Assembly: GCF_002209555.1 (NCBI RefSeq)
Contig: NZ_NJIF01000008.1
Span: forward strand, 186,001-250,000
Reading direction: 5' to 3'
Origin: Achromobacter insolitus
GTDB lineage: Bacteria > Pseudomonadota > Gammaproteobacteria > Burkholderiales > Burkholderiaceae_B
DNA: 64,000 nucleotides
In this document: positions 1-8,248 of the stretch, one piece after another
Layout: every line of letters starts with the position of its first letter
Numbering within the stretch: the first letter of the stretch is position 1
Notes under the pieces: model-generated
Told to the model about the DNA's origin: nothing
Database searches by the model: none
Seen by the model: only the letters and a program-made list of their open reading frames with translations
Program-made: the position numbers and the translations under genes

Positions 1-627
1 GATGTCGCCGGGATAGAACTCGCCGTCCGAACGCGCATAACCGTGGCGCCGCGCGAAGTCCAGCTCCGCAAGCAACGCGTCCATTTCGGTGATCGTGGCG
101 GCGGTGTAGGACTTACGGTCACAGCGCTCCAGCAGGTCGCGCGCCACCCCTGGATCCAGCCTGGCGAGCACGGCGCGGCCCGCCGCCGTGCAATACAGCG
201 GCAGGCGCATGCCCACCGGCATGTTCACGAACATTTCCTTGTGGGTGGCAAAGCGCGCCACATAGACCATGTCCAGACCGTCGGGCTCGGCCAGGCTGCA
301 GGTTTCCTGGCTGTTGCGGTTGAGCGAGTGCAGGAACGGATTGCCACCCAGCACCAGCGGGCTGGTCTGGACGTACTTCATGCCCAGTTCCAGCGACCAG
401 GGCCCCAGCGAAAACTTCTTGCTCAGAGGATCCTTGCGCAAATAACCCAAGGTCCACAAGGTATGGGCGAAGCGCTGCACCGAACTCTTGCTCAGGCCAG
501 TGGCATCCGCCAGTTCCGGCAAGGTCATGGCAGGCTGGCCCTCGCTGAAGGCTCGGAGCACGGAAACGCCGCGCGCCAGCGCGGCGATGAACAAAGGGGA
601 ATCCTCGGCGTTTCGGATTTGCGTCAT
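1..627 (-). CDS. IclR-family transcriptional regulator (C-terminus cut by window edge)
   Basis: The minus-strand frame from an ATG at 627 runs off the left edge, giving 209 codons without a stop. The N-terminus reads as an IclR winged helix (LARGVSVLRAF, then LPELADATGLSKSSVQRF). It continues into the effector domain with the typical segments TCSLAEPDG, MPVGMRLPLYCTAAGRA and FARRHGYA. Such proteins bind DNA as dimers and respond to small carbon compounds. An in-frame ATG at 690 would add 21 residues not typical of the family, so 627 is preferred. It lies downstream of the orphan binding-protein gene but is separated from it by a terminator, so it is probably transcribed alone. Its target is not evident. 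Confidence 0.9.
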   Translation of the reverse strand, partial: MTQIRNAEDSPLFIAALARGVSVLRAFSEGQPAMTLPELADATGLSKSSVQRFAHTLWTLGYLRKDPLSKKFSLGPWSLELGMKYVQTSPLVLGGNPFLHSLNRNSQETCSLAEPDGLDMVYVARFATHKEMFVNMPVGMRLPLYCTAAGRAVLARLDPGVARDLLERCDRKSYTAATITEMDALLAELDFARRHGYARSDGEFYPGDI

Positions 628-659
628 GGCGCGTGGGGCGTCCAATGGAAAGCGCATAG

Positions 660-690
660 CGTACCGCATTACGGTGCGAACGTATCGCAT
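660..690. promoter_or_regulatory. Direct repeats upstream of the IclR gene, possible operator
   Basis: On the minus strand ATGCGATACG (690-681) and ATGCGGTACG (669-660) recur with a 21-bp period, about two helical turns, starting 33 bp upstream of the regulator's ATG. Their position suits an autoregulatory site, but the protein-site link is inference. Confidence 0.35.
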
Positions 691-730
691 GGCGATGTCG
701 CGCTTTTGTCTTGGGGCGGCCGGGGCGACA

Positions 731-755
731 AAAACGGCCCGGCGTACCGGGCCGT
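731..755 (-). terminator. Rho-independent terminator of the amino-acid binding-protein gene
   Basis: A perfect 9-bp stem (ACGGCCCGG / CCGGGCCGT, 734-742 with 747-755) has a 4-nt loop. On the minus strand it is followed by a run of T (complement of 730-734). It begins about 19 nt past the stop codon of the gene ending at 774. Confidence 0.85.
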
Positions 756-773
756 CTTGACTGGAGTGCGGCT

Positions 774-1796
774 CTAGCGGATCGGCCAGGGATACATGGC
801 GCCGCCCTTGTTCCACAACGCGTTCGTGCCGCGCTGCAAGCCCAGCTTGCTGTCCTTGCCGACGTTGCGTTCGAACACTTCGCTGTAGTTGCCCACGGCC
901 TTGATGGCGTTGTAGGCCCACTTCTCGTCCAGCCCCATGTTCTTGCCCGCGCCCGGGGTCACGCCCAGGATGCGGGAAATATTGGGATTGTTGCTCTTCA
1001 GCATTTCGTCCACGTTCTTCTGCGTGATGCCGTATTCCTCGGCCTCCATTAGCGCGAACAAGGTCCAGCGCACGATCCCGAGCCAGTTTTCGTCGCCCTG
1101 GCGCACCATCGGGCCCAGCGGCTCCTTGGAGAAGCGTTCCGGCAGAATTTCGTAGTCGTCCGGCTTGGCGACCTGCGTCGCACGGACCGCGGCCAGTTGC
1201 GAAGCGTCATCGGTGAAGGCGTCGCAGCGTCCCGACTCGAAGGCCCGCACGACTTCGGTCACCTTGTCGATCACCACCGGCTTGAACTCGATGTTGTTGG
1301 TGCGGAACCAGTCGGCCAGATTGAGCTCGGTGGTGGTGCCGGGCTGCACGCAAACGGTGGCGCCATTGAGTTCCTTGGCGCTTTTCACGCCCAGCTTCTT
1401 GTTCACCAGGATGCCCTGGCCATCGTAGAAGCTCGCGGCCACGGCCGCCAGGCCCAGCGAGGTATCGCGAGTCTGCGTCAGCGTAACGGTGCGAAGCAGC
1501 ACGTCCACTTCGCCGGATTGCAGCGCGGTGAAGCGTTGCTGCGTGGACAGCGGCGTGCCCTTGAATTTGGTCGGATCACCGAACACGGCCGCCGCCACCG
1601 CGCGGCAGATGTCCACGTCCATGCCTTCCCATTCGCCCTTGCTGTTGGTCGCCGAAAAGCCGGATACGCCGTCGGTCAGGCCGCACTGCACGTATCCCTT
1701 TTTCTTTACGGCATCGAGGGTGGGCCCCGCCACCGCCGCCTGGGATGCGCAAGCCAGGGCAATGGCGCTGGCTGCAAACAAGATGGACCGCTTCAT
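774..1796 (-). CDS. Amino-acid ABC transporter periplasmic binding protein, AapJ/BztA type
   Basis: This 340-residue protein has a signal peptide (hydrophobic core at residues 5-20, cleavage near AVAG). It continues with a family-3 solute-binding fold typical of general L-amino-acid receptors: GYVQCGLTDGVSGFS, GEWEGMDVDICRAVAAAVFG and the C-terminal GAMYPWPIR. A GTG start at 1802 is possible, but the ATG at 1796 is better placed, with AGGAG eight bases upstream (1805-1809). No permease or ATPase genes are adjacent, so it is an orphan receptor or serves a transporter encoded elsewhere. A terminator follows at 731-755. Confidence 0.92.
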   Translation of the reverse strand: MKRSILFAASAIALACASQAAVAGPTLDAVKKKGYVQCGLTDGVSGFSATNSKGEWEGMDVDICRAVAAAVFGDPTKFKGTPLSTQQRFTALQSGEVDVLLRTVTLTQTRDTSLGLAAVAASFYDGQGILVNKKLGVKSAKELNGATVCVQPGTTTELNLADWFRTNNIEFKPVVIDKVTEVVRAFESGRCDAFTDDASQLAAVRATQVAKPDDYEILPERFSKEPLGPMVRQGDENWLGIVRWTLFALMEAEEYGITQKNVDEMLKSNNPNISRILGVTPGAGKNMGLDEKWAYNAIKAVGNYSEVFERNVGKDSKLGLQRGTNALWNKGGAMYPWPIR

Positions 1797-2130
1797 GATC
1801 ACTTCTCCTGAGATGGATGCCCGCGCCGGCTTGTAAGCCGGCTGCGTTTGAAACCGAGCCCTGCCTTACTGGGCCGGCCGCCAGATTAAGCGATGTCCAC
1901 GGCGTGAACAACGCGGCGGCGCCTAGTGGAAACCCGGAGCGGGGCGCGGCTTTCCAGTCCATGCCGGCGTTGTCCGGTGAACGAACTTTATCCTCTCGCC
2001 CGCCGCCGATGAGGGCTTGCCTTGCGTGCCATACTTTTTTCGCGTTCCGGGCCCGCTGCTGCCGGAGCCGCGATCTCTCAAAAATACGGCCGGGCGTGGA
2101 TACCGGCCGACTCATGGAGGAGACCCACCC
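1797..2130. other. Divergent intergenic region, two leaders and one hairpin
   Basis: This 334-bp gap separates the divergent binding-protein gene and the Bug receptor gene and should hold both promoters. The visible elements are Shine-Dalgarno sequences for both genes (AGGAG at 1805-1809 for the minus gene, GGAGGAG at 2116-2122 for the plus gene) and a GCCGGC-TTGTAA-GCCGGC hairpin at 1825-1842 in the leader of the binding-protein gene. No clear -35/-10 pair or regulator site was recognised. Confidence 0.5.
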
Positions 2131-3129
2131 ATGACCCGTGCAAGCCTCTTGCAGTCCCGCCGCGATATCTTCAAGACCCTGCTGGCCGCCGCGCTGGCGG
2201 CGGCAGGACTGGCCAGCGGTACCGGCCATGCCGCTGATGCCTGGCCCAGCAAACCGATCAAGATCATCGTGCCTTATACGCCCGGCGGGTCGACCGACAT
2301 CGTCACCCGCATCGTGATGGACAAGCTGGGCGCGCGCCTGAAGCAGACCATCATCATCGAGAACCGGCCCGGCGCGAACAGCAGCGTGGGCTCGGCCGTG
2401 GCGGCAAAAGCGGAGCCAGACGGCTACACCTTCCTGTCCATCCTGCCGGCCTACATCATCAATTTCCATCTGTACAAGCTGGGCTATCGCCCGGCCGACC
2501 TGACGCCCGTGGTGCAGATGGCGGACCTGCCGCTGTTCCTGTTCGTCGCCGAAGACATCCCGGTGAAAACGGTTGCCGAACTGGTCGACTATGCGCGCAA
2601 GAATCCAGACAAACTCACCTATGCGTCCAGCGGCAACGGATCCAGCGCGCACCTGACTGGCGCCGACTTCGCGCTGCAAAGCAAGATCACGATGACCCAC
2701 GTCGCCTACAAGGGCAGCGCGCCCATCCTGGCTGATCTGCTGGGCGGGCGGGTCTCCATGGTCTTCGATCCGATCCTGGTTCCCATGCAATACGTGAAAC
2801 AGAACCGGCTGAAGGCACTGGCGTTCACGGGCAAGCAACGCTGGCCGACCGAGCCCTCCATTCCGACCATGGAAGAAGCCGGCCTGCCCGGTTTTGTCAC
2901 CGGCTCCTGGGCTGGCCTGATGGCGCCCGCAGGCACGCCCGCGCCGATCATAGAACGCATGGCGCGCGAGATCAGCGAGATCGTCAAGGAGCCCGACGTC
3001 AAGCAGAAATTCCTGGACGCGGGATTCCTGCCGGCCAGCGGCACCACCGCGCAATTCGCCGCGCTGATGAAGACCGACTCGGCGCGCTACGCCGAGATCA
3101 TCAAGCAGGCGCGCATCAGCGTGGACTGA
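2131..3129 (+). CDS. Bug-family tripartite tricarboxylate transporter substrate-binding protein
   Basis: This 332-residue periplasmic receptor begins MTRASLLQSRRDIFKTLL, a twin-arginine-like export signal with cleavage near GHAA. The Bug signatures follow: WPSKPIKIIVPYTPGGSTDIVTR, then ENRPGANSSVGS, AYKGSAPILADLLGG and the late PTMEEAGLPGF. A longer reading frame opens at 2017, but the ATG at 2131 has GGAGGAG at an 8-nt spacing. No TctA/TctB membrane subunits are nearby, as is usual for the expanded Bug family. It is 15 bp upstream of a CoA-transferase operon, suggesting it captures an organic acid whose CoA ester enters the same pathway. Confidence 0.95.
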   Translation: MTRASLLQSRRDIFKTLLAAALAAAGLASGTGHAADAWPSKPIKIIVPYTPGGSTDIVTRIVMDKLGARLKQTIIIENRPGANSSVGSAVAAKAEPDGYTFLSILPAYIINFHLYKLGYRPADLTPVVQMADLPLFLFVAEDIPVKTVAELVDYARKNPDKLTYASSGNGSSAHLTGADFALQSKITMTHVAYKGSAPILADLLGGRVSMVFDPILVPMQYVKQNRLKALAFTGKQRWPTEPSIPTMEEAGLPGFVTGSWAGLMAPAGTPAPIIERMAREISEIVKEPDVKQKFLDAGFLPASGTTAQFAALMKTDSARYAEIIKQARISVD

Positions 3130-3144
3130 ACGCGGAGCCCAACC

Positions 3145-3825
3145 ATGATCGACAAGTTCTACGACACGCCCGAGTCTGCCGTCGCGGACATCCACGACGG
3201 CGCCACCGTGCTGATCAGCGGCTTCGGCGGCGCCGGCATGCCCACGGAACTGATCCACGCGCTGATCGCGCAAGGCGCAAGTGATCTCACCGTGGTCAGC
3301 AACAACGCCGGCAATCACGAAACCGGCCTGGCCGCGCTGGTCAAGGCCGGCCGGGTGCGCAAGGTCATCTGCTCGTTTCCCAAGGCCTCGCACTCCTGGG
3401 TCTTCGACGAGCTCTACCGCCAAGGCCGCATCGAACTGGAATGCGTGCCGCAAGGCACCATCGCCGAACGCCTGCGGGCAGCCGGCGCCGGCCTGGGCGG
3501 GTTCTACACCCCCACGGCCTACGGCACCGAACTCGCGCGCGGCAAGGAAACCCGCATGATCGGTGGCCGCGGCCATGTCTTCGAGGAGCCCCTGCACGGC
3601 GACTTCGCGCTGGTCAAGGCGGACCTGGCCGACCGCTGGGGCAACCTCACCTATAACAAGAGCGCGCGCAACTTCGGCCCCGTCATGTGCATGGCGGCCA
3701 AGACCGCCATCGTGCAAGTGCGCGCCAAGGTGGCGCTGGGCGAGCTATCCCCCGAATCCGTCGTGACGCCGGGCATATTCGTCCAGCGCGTCACCCAGGT
3801 GGCCAACGCGGCGTTCTCGAGCTAG
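3145..3825 (+). CDS. 3-oxoacid CoA-transferase subunit A (PcaI/ScoA-like)
   Basis: This is the alpha subunit (226 aa) of a family I CoA-transferase, which moves CoA from succinyl-CoA to a 3-oxo acid such as 3-oxoadipate or acetoacetate. The signature ISGFGGAGMP lies near residue 28. GGFYTPTAYGT, GRGHVFEEPLHGDFALVKA and DRWGNLTYNKSARNF follow, all typical of this subunit. It is 15 bp after the Bug gene and 27 bp before subunit B. With an adjacent PcaR-like IclR regulator, 3-oxoadipate (beta-ketoadipate pathway) is a reasonable substrate, but no other pca gene is in the window, so the exact acid is open. Confidence 0.93.
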   Translation: MIDKFYDTPESAVADIHDGATVLISGFGGAGMPTELIHALIAQGASDLTVVSNNAGNHETGLAALVKAGRVRKVICSFPKASHSWVFDELYRQGRIELECVPQGTIAERLRAAGAGLGGFYTPTAYGTELARGKETRMIGGRGHVFEEPLHGDFALVKADLADRWGNLTYNKSARNFGPVMCMAAKTAIVQVRAKVALGELSPESVVTPGIFVQRVTQVANAAFSS

Positions 3826-3852
3826 CAGCCCCCGAACCCAGAAGGAGTCCAC

Positions 3853-4494
3853 ATGTTCCAACCCCTGACCCGCGAGGCCATGGCGCGCCGCCTGGCCCAG
3901 GACATTCCCGACGGCAGCTATGTCAACCTGGGCATCGGCATGCCCGTGCTGGTGGCCGCCCATCTGCCCGCCGGGCGCGAGATCATCTTGCACAGCGAAA
4001 ACGGCATCCTGGGCATGGGGCCGCCCCCCGCCGAAGCCGATATCAACCTGGACCTGATCAATGCAGGCAAGCAGCCCGTTACCCTGCTGGCAGGCGGCGC
4101 GTACTTTCATCACGCGGATTCATTCGCGATGATGCGCGGCGGACACCTGGACATCTGCGTCATGGGCGGCATGCAGGTCGCCGCCAATGGCGACCTGGCC
4201 AACTGGTCGCTGGCCAAGCCGGGAGAAGCGCCGGCAGTGGGCGGCGCAATGGACCTGGCAGTCGGCGCGCGCAGCGTCTACATCATGATGGAGCACACCT
4301 CCAAGAGCGGCGAACCCAAGATCGTCGAACGCTGCACCTATCCGCTGACCGGCGCCGGCGTGGTGGATCGCATCTACACGGACCTGGCCGTCATCGAGGT
4401 AACGCCGGACGGGCTGCTGGTTCGGGATATGATCGACGGCATGACCCTGACAGCCCTCCAGGCGCGCACCGGCGCGCCATTGCGCGCAGCCTGA
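3853..4494 (+). CDS. 3-oxoacid CoA-transferase subunit B (PcaJ/ScoB-like)
   Basis: This is the beta subunit (213 aa) of the same family I CoA-transferase. The catalytic glutamate is Glu49 within SENGILGMG, the residue that forms the glutamyl-CoA thioester in this family. NLGIGMP near residue 25 and the GG-rich CVMGGMQVAANGDLANW are also typical. AGGAG lies upstream of the ATG. Its stop codon overlaps the start of the IclR gene (TGATG, 4492-4496), so the regulator is translationally coupled to the enzyme it probably controls. Confidence 0.94.
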   Translation: MFQPLTREAMARRLAQDIPDGSYVNLGIGMPVLVAAHLPAGREIILHSENGILGMGPPPAEADINLDLINAGKQPVTLLAGGAYFHHADSFAMMRGGHLDICVMGGMQVAANGDLANWSLAKPGEAPAVGGAMDLAVGARSVYIMMEHTSKSGEPKIVERCTYPLTGAGVVDRIYTDLAVIEVTPDGLLVRDMIDGMTLTALQARTGAPLRAA

Positions 4495-5321
4495 TGCGGC
4501 CCAATCTTCCTCCGCCCGGCTACGCCGCGCCGCTTGCGGCGGAAGATCATCCCGACCATCTGCGCGGCGATCCGGACTACATGCTGACACTTGCGCGCGG
4601 CCTGCACGTGATCCGCGCCTTCGGCACGCGCCGCCATCCCCAGACCGCGGCCGAACTGAGCCGCCGCGCGGGCCTGCCCCGGGCCGTGGTGCAGCGCTGC
4701 CTGCACACGCTGATCCTGCTGGGCATTGCCGAGCAGCACGGCAGGCTCTATGTGCTGACCCCGCGCATCCTCGGCCTGGGCTACGCCTACTTCTCCTCCA
4801 CGCCCTTCGTATCGCTGGCACAGCCGGTGCTGGAGGAGCTGAGCGCAACGGTCAACGAGACCTGCGCCCTGGCCATCATGGAAGGCCACGAGATGCTCTA
4901 TCTGGCGCGCTCGGAAGTCCACCGTCTGCTGGCCACGTCGATGGGGCTGGGAAGCAGGCTGCCCGTCTATTGCACGTCCATCGGCCGGGTGCTGCTCGCG
5001 CAGTTGCCGGAGCCGGCGCTGGCACGCTATTTCGCGGCGACAGAGCTGCAGCCGTACACGGAATTCACCGTCATCGCCGAGGACAAGCTGCGCGCCGAAT
5101 TGGCGCGCATCCGCGAACAGGACTACGCGGTCGTCGACCAGGAGCTGGAATTGAATGTGCGTGCCATCTCGGTGCCCGTGCGTTCGGCCAGCGGCAAGGC
5201 CTGCGGCGCGGTCAATGTCAGCGTCAAAGCGGCGCGGGTGCCGCTGAACCGCCTGACGGAAGACTTCCTGCCGCCCTTGCGGCAGGCCGTGGAAAGAATC
5301 GGAGAGTTCCTGGTGGCCTGA
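4494..5321 (+). CDS. IclR-family regulator, PcaR/PcaU-like
   Basis: This 275-residue protein has an N-terminal winged helix (MLTLARGLHVIRAFG, then QTAAELSRRAGLPRAVVQRCLHTL). Its effector domain contains SSTPFVSLAQPVLEELS, YCTSIGRVLLAQLP and VVDQELELNVRAISVPV, segments seen in regulators of the beta-ketoadipate pathway. The start at 4494 overlaps the upstream CoA-transferase stop by one base; a longer open frame upstream in this phase is not coding. As the last gene of a Bug-CoA-transferase operon it is probably the local regulator and autoregulated. The effector is inferred, not shown. Confidence 0.92.
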   Translation: MRPNLPPPGYAAPLAAEDHPDHLRGDPDYMLTLARGLHVIRAFGTRRHPQTAAELSRRAGLPRAVVQRCLHTLILLGIAEQHGRLYVLTPRILGLGYAYFSSTPFVSLAQPVLEELSATVNETCALAIMEGHEMLYLARSEVHRLLATSMGLGSRLPVYCTSIGRVLLAQLPEPALARYFAATELQPYTEFTVIAEDKLRAELARIREQDYAVVDQELELNVRAISVPVRSASGKACGAVNVSVKAARVPLNRLTEDFLPPLRQAVERIGEFLVA

Positions 5322-5359
5322 GGCCACGGACGGGGCAAGCCCGCGCGCCGCCTCTGGAC

Positions 5360-6412
5360 TTACAGGTCCGTCGTGTCCAGCGTGAAGGCCGCGGCGGCGC
5401 GGCCGATGCGATCATTGACGGCGTGCCAGTCGTCGGTGGCGGGTGGCGCCTGCACGATGATGCGCGCATAACCTTGCTTGTCCAGATCGCGCAGCAAGCC
5501 ATAAAGCGCCTGGGCGTAGCGCGCCGGATCGGCGGGCACGGGCTGCCATTGCACGCGGGCGTCCAGCGCAGCCGGCCGGTCGCCGTAGGCAACCACCACG
5601 ACCTTGCCTTCGGGCAAGCCCAGTCCTTGCGCCACGTCGCGCAGGCGCGCGTCATTCGCCAGTTCCAGCGCCGTGCGCGGCGCGTAGTGCGCCTTCAATG
5701 TGCCCGAGGCCCGCGGTGCGGTTGCGTCGGGGGCAAAAACCTGCACACCCAGCACGGCTTCGATCTGCGCGGCACTGATGTGGCCGGGACGCAGCAGCAC
5801 CGGGCCCGCGCCGCGGTCCAGGCGCGACAGGTCGAGTATGGTGGATTCGATGCCGACTTCCGACGCGCCGCCTTCCAGCACCGGCATGCCGGCTGCGACT
5901 TCCTCGGGGAATTCGCTGCGCACGTGTTCGGCGCGCGTTGGCGATACCTGGCCGAACTTGTTGGCCGACGGCGCGGCGACGCCGCCCTGCCCGTTGGGCT
6001 TGCCTGCGGCAAACGCTGCCAGCAGTGCCTGCGCCACGGGATGCGATGGGCAGCGGATGCCGATGCTATCCTGGCCGCCGCTGACCGTGTCGGCGATATG
6101 CGCCGCGCGCTTGAGGATCAGCGTCAGCGGACCTGGCCAGAACGCGTCGATCAGCAGACGCGCCTCTTGCGGCACTTCCGCCGCCCAGTACGACAGGTCG
6201 CCTTGCGGCGCGATGTGCACGATGACGGGGTGATTGGACGGCCGGCCCTTGGCCGCATAGATCTTGGCGACCGCTTGCGGATTCTCCGCGTCCGCGCCCA
6301 GGCCGTAGACGGTCTCGGTGGGAAACGCGGCCAACTCGCCGTCCAGCATGCGCTGCGCGGCGTGGGCGATCTCCGCGGCGCTGGCGGAAGCTGACGGGGA
6401 CAAGGAGGTCAT
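5360..6412 (-). CDS. L-threonylcarbamoyladenylate synthase, Sua5 type
   Basis: The protein (350 aa) makes threonylcarbamoyl-AMP from threonine, bicarbonate and ATP for the t6A37 modification of ANN-decoding tRNAs. The YrdC domain occupies about residues 10-200, with FPTETVYGLGADA, the KGRPSNHPVIVHI strand, WPGPLTLIL and GGASEVGIESTILDL. A C-terminal Sua5 domain follows (APRASGTLKAHYAP), making this the long form rather than short TsaC. The frame is open to 6598, but the ATG at 6412 matches the family start. It lies 14 bp after purK on the same strand, so it is probably cotranscribed with purEK. Confidence 0.93.
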   Translation of the reverse strand: MTSLSPSASASAAEIAHAAQRMLDGELAAFPTETVYGLGADAENPQAVAKIYAAKGRPSNHPVIVHIAPQGDLSYWAAEVPQEARLLIDAFWPGPLTLILKRAAHIADTVSGGQDSIGIRCPSHPVAQALLAAFAAGKPNGQGGVAAPSANKFGQVSPTRAEHVRSEFPEEVAAGMPVLEGGASEVGIESTILDLSRLDRGAGPVLLRPGHISAAQIEAVLGVQVFAPDATAPRASGTLKAHYAPRTALELANDARLRDVAQGLGLPEGKVVVVAYGDRPAALDARVQWQPVPADPARYAQALYGLLRDLDKQGYARIIVQAPPATDDWHAVNDRIGRAAAAFTLDTTDL

Positions 6413-6426
6413 GGAATCGCGGCGCC

Positions 6427-7617
6427 CTACTCCGGAGCCTGCATGCCCAGCGCCGCGGCCACGCGGGCAGCGTCGTCGCGAGCCTGTTGCAGGGTGGGCG
6501 CCACGATGGTGATGTGGCCCATCTTGCGGCCGCGGCGCGCTTCGCGCTTGCCGTACAAGTGCAGCTTGGCCGTGGGCACGGCCAGCGCCGCGGCCCAATC
6601 GGGCTCGCGCTGGGTCGTGGCGGTGGCCGACGGATACCAGATGTCGCCCAGGATGTTCAACATGACCGCGGGCGCCAGCAGGTCGGAACCGCCCAGCGGC
6701 AAGCCGGCCATGGCGCGCGCCTGCTGCTCGAACTGGCTGGAGAGGCAGGCGTCCATGGTGTAGTGGCCGCTATTGTGCGGACGCGGCGCGATCTCGTTAA
6801 CGATAAGGCTGCCGTCCTTGAGCACGAAGAACTCCACGCACAGCACGCCGTGATAGCCCAGGCCTTGCGCGATGGCTTGGGCGGCCTGCGTGGCGCGCGC
6901 CTGCCGTTCGGCATGGGCCGCGTCCTGCTGCACGGGCGCGGCGGTAGATACTGCCAGGATGCCGTCGCGATGCACGTTGCGCGCCACCGGGAACACGACG
7001 CTCGCGCCATCGAAGCCGCGTGCCAGGACCACGGAGATTTCGTAGTCCAGCGGCATCAGCGCTTCCAGCACGCAGGCCACGCCGCCGAACTCGGCGAAGG
7101 CGGCCAGCGCCTCCTCGCGCGTGCTGATGCGGGCCTGGCCCTTGCCGTCATAGCCCAGGCGGGCGACTTTCAGGATGCCGGGGAACAAGCCCTGCGGCGC
7201 GGCGCGCAAATCGGCCTCGCTGCGGATGGCCGCATGCGGCGCCACGGGGATGCCCTGCGCGGCGATAAAGGTCTTTTCGGCAATGCGGTCCTGCACGATG
7301 GCCACGGCATCACCGGCCGGGCTGACGCGGCAGCGCGTGGCCAGCGTGCGCAGGCTGTCAGCGGGCACGTTCTCGAATTCGGTGGTGACGGCCTGACAGG
7401 TATGGGCCAGGCGCTCGAGGCCGGCCTCGTCGTCATAGGCCGCCTGGATGTGCAGGTCGGCCACCATGCCCGCCGGACATTCGGCGGCCGGATCCAGCAC
7501 CGCGACCTTGTAACCCAGGCTCTGGGCCGCGTGGCAGAACATGCGGCCCAGTTGGCCGCCGCCCAGCAGACCCAGCCAGCCGCCGGGAGCAATCATGAAA
7601 GGAGTCGATTGAGTCAT
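6427..7617 (-). CDS. purK: N5-carboxyaminoimidazole ribonucleotide synthase PurK
   Basis: PurK (396 aa) is an ATP-grasp enzyme that carboxylates AIR with bicarbonate and ATP to give N5-CAIR in purine synthesis. The N-terminal nucleotide-fold segment GWLGLLGGGQLGRMF is characteristic. The ATP-grasp core carries FPGILKVARLGYDGKGQ, and the C-terminal part has NEIAPRPHNSGHYTMD. It begins 6 bp after the purE stop and acts directly upstream of PurE in the pathway, so the two form an operon. Confidence 0.97.
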   Translation of the reverse strand: MTQSTPFMIAPGGWLGLLGGGQLGRMFCHAAQSLGYKVAVLDPAAECPAGMVADLHIQAAYDDEAGLERLAHTCQAVTTEFENVPADSLRTLATRCRVSPAGDAVAIVQDRIAEKTFIAAQGIPVAPHAAIRSEADLRAAPQGLFPGILKVARLGYDGKGQARISTREEALAAFAEFGGVACVLEALMPLDYEISVVLARGFDGASVVFPVARNVHRDGILAVSTAAPVQQDAAHAERQARATQAAQAIAQGLGYHGVLCVEFFVLKDGSLIVNEIAPRPHNSGHYTMDACLSSQFEQQARAMAGLPLGGSDLLAPAVMLNILGDIWYPSATATTQREPDWAAALAVPTAKLHLYGKREARRGRKMGHITIVAPTLQQARDDAARVAAALGMQAPE

Positions 7618-7622
7618 TCTGA

Positions 7623-8144
7623 TCAGGCCTCGGGCGGAACCTTCATGTCGCGCGCGGCTTGCGTCTGGCGGGCGCGGAACGCCACCAGCTTCTTATGCAA
7701 GCCGGCGTCCGTGCCAGCCAGGGTGGCGATCACGTGCAGCGCCGCATTGGCGGCCCCGGCTTCGCCAATCGCGAAAGTGGCCACCGGCACGCCCTTGGGC
7801 ATCTGCACGATGGACAGCAGCGAGTCCTCGCCGCGCAGGTATTTGGAGGGCACCGGCACGCCGAACACCGGCACTTCGGTCAGGGCGGCCATCATGCCCG
7901 GCAGGTGCGCCGCGCCGCCGGCGCCAGCGATGATGCCGCGCAGGCCGCGGGCATGCGCCGCGGCGCCATAGTCAGCCATGTCCTGCGGCATGCGGTGCGC
8001 GGAAATCACGCGCGCCTCGTAGGGAACGCCAAATTCCTCCAGCATGGTAACCGCGTGCTTCATGACCTCCCAATCGCTGGAAGAACCCATAATCACGCCC
8101 ACCACGGGGGTGGCCTCTGCCGCTGCGGAAGTCTTGGCTGTCAT
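7623..8144 (-). CDS. purE: N5-carboxyaminoimidazole ribonucleotide mutase PurE
   Basis: PurE (173 aa) converts N5-CAIR to CAIR by moving the carboxylate. The class I PurE signatures are present: [15 protein letters not shown] near the N-terminus, RVISAHRMP in the active-site loop, and [11 protein letters not shown]. The frame is open to 8177, but [10 protein letters not shown] from the ATG at 8144 gives the normal length with a short N-terminal extension. It is the first gene of purE-purK-sua5. Confidence 0.97.
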   Translation of the reverse strand: MTAKTSAAAEATPVVGVIMGSSSDWEVMKHAVTMLEEFGVPYEARVISAHRMPQDMADYGAAAHARGLRGIIAGAGGAAHLPGMMAALTEVPVFGVPVPSKYLRGEDSLLSIVQMPKGVPVATFAIGEAGAANAALHVIATLAGTDAGLHKKLVAFRARQTQAARDMKVPPEA

Positions 8145-8248
8145 AACCGGTGTCAAAGAGTTGAGACCGCGGCACAACGCCGCGGAGAGTCAAAGGACCG
8201 CGGACGGATGCCGCGAAACCCGGTATTTTACCCGGCGCGGGAACACGC

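Noticed and set aside
1576..3717. 713-codon minus-strand open frame across the Bug receptor and CoA-transferase genes
   Set aside because: It is antisense to clearly recognisable proteins, has a low-complexity Arg/His/Gln composition and no family features; a by-product of high GC.
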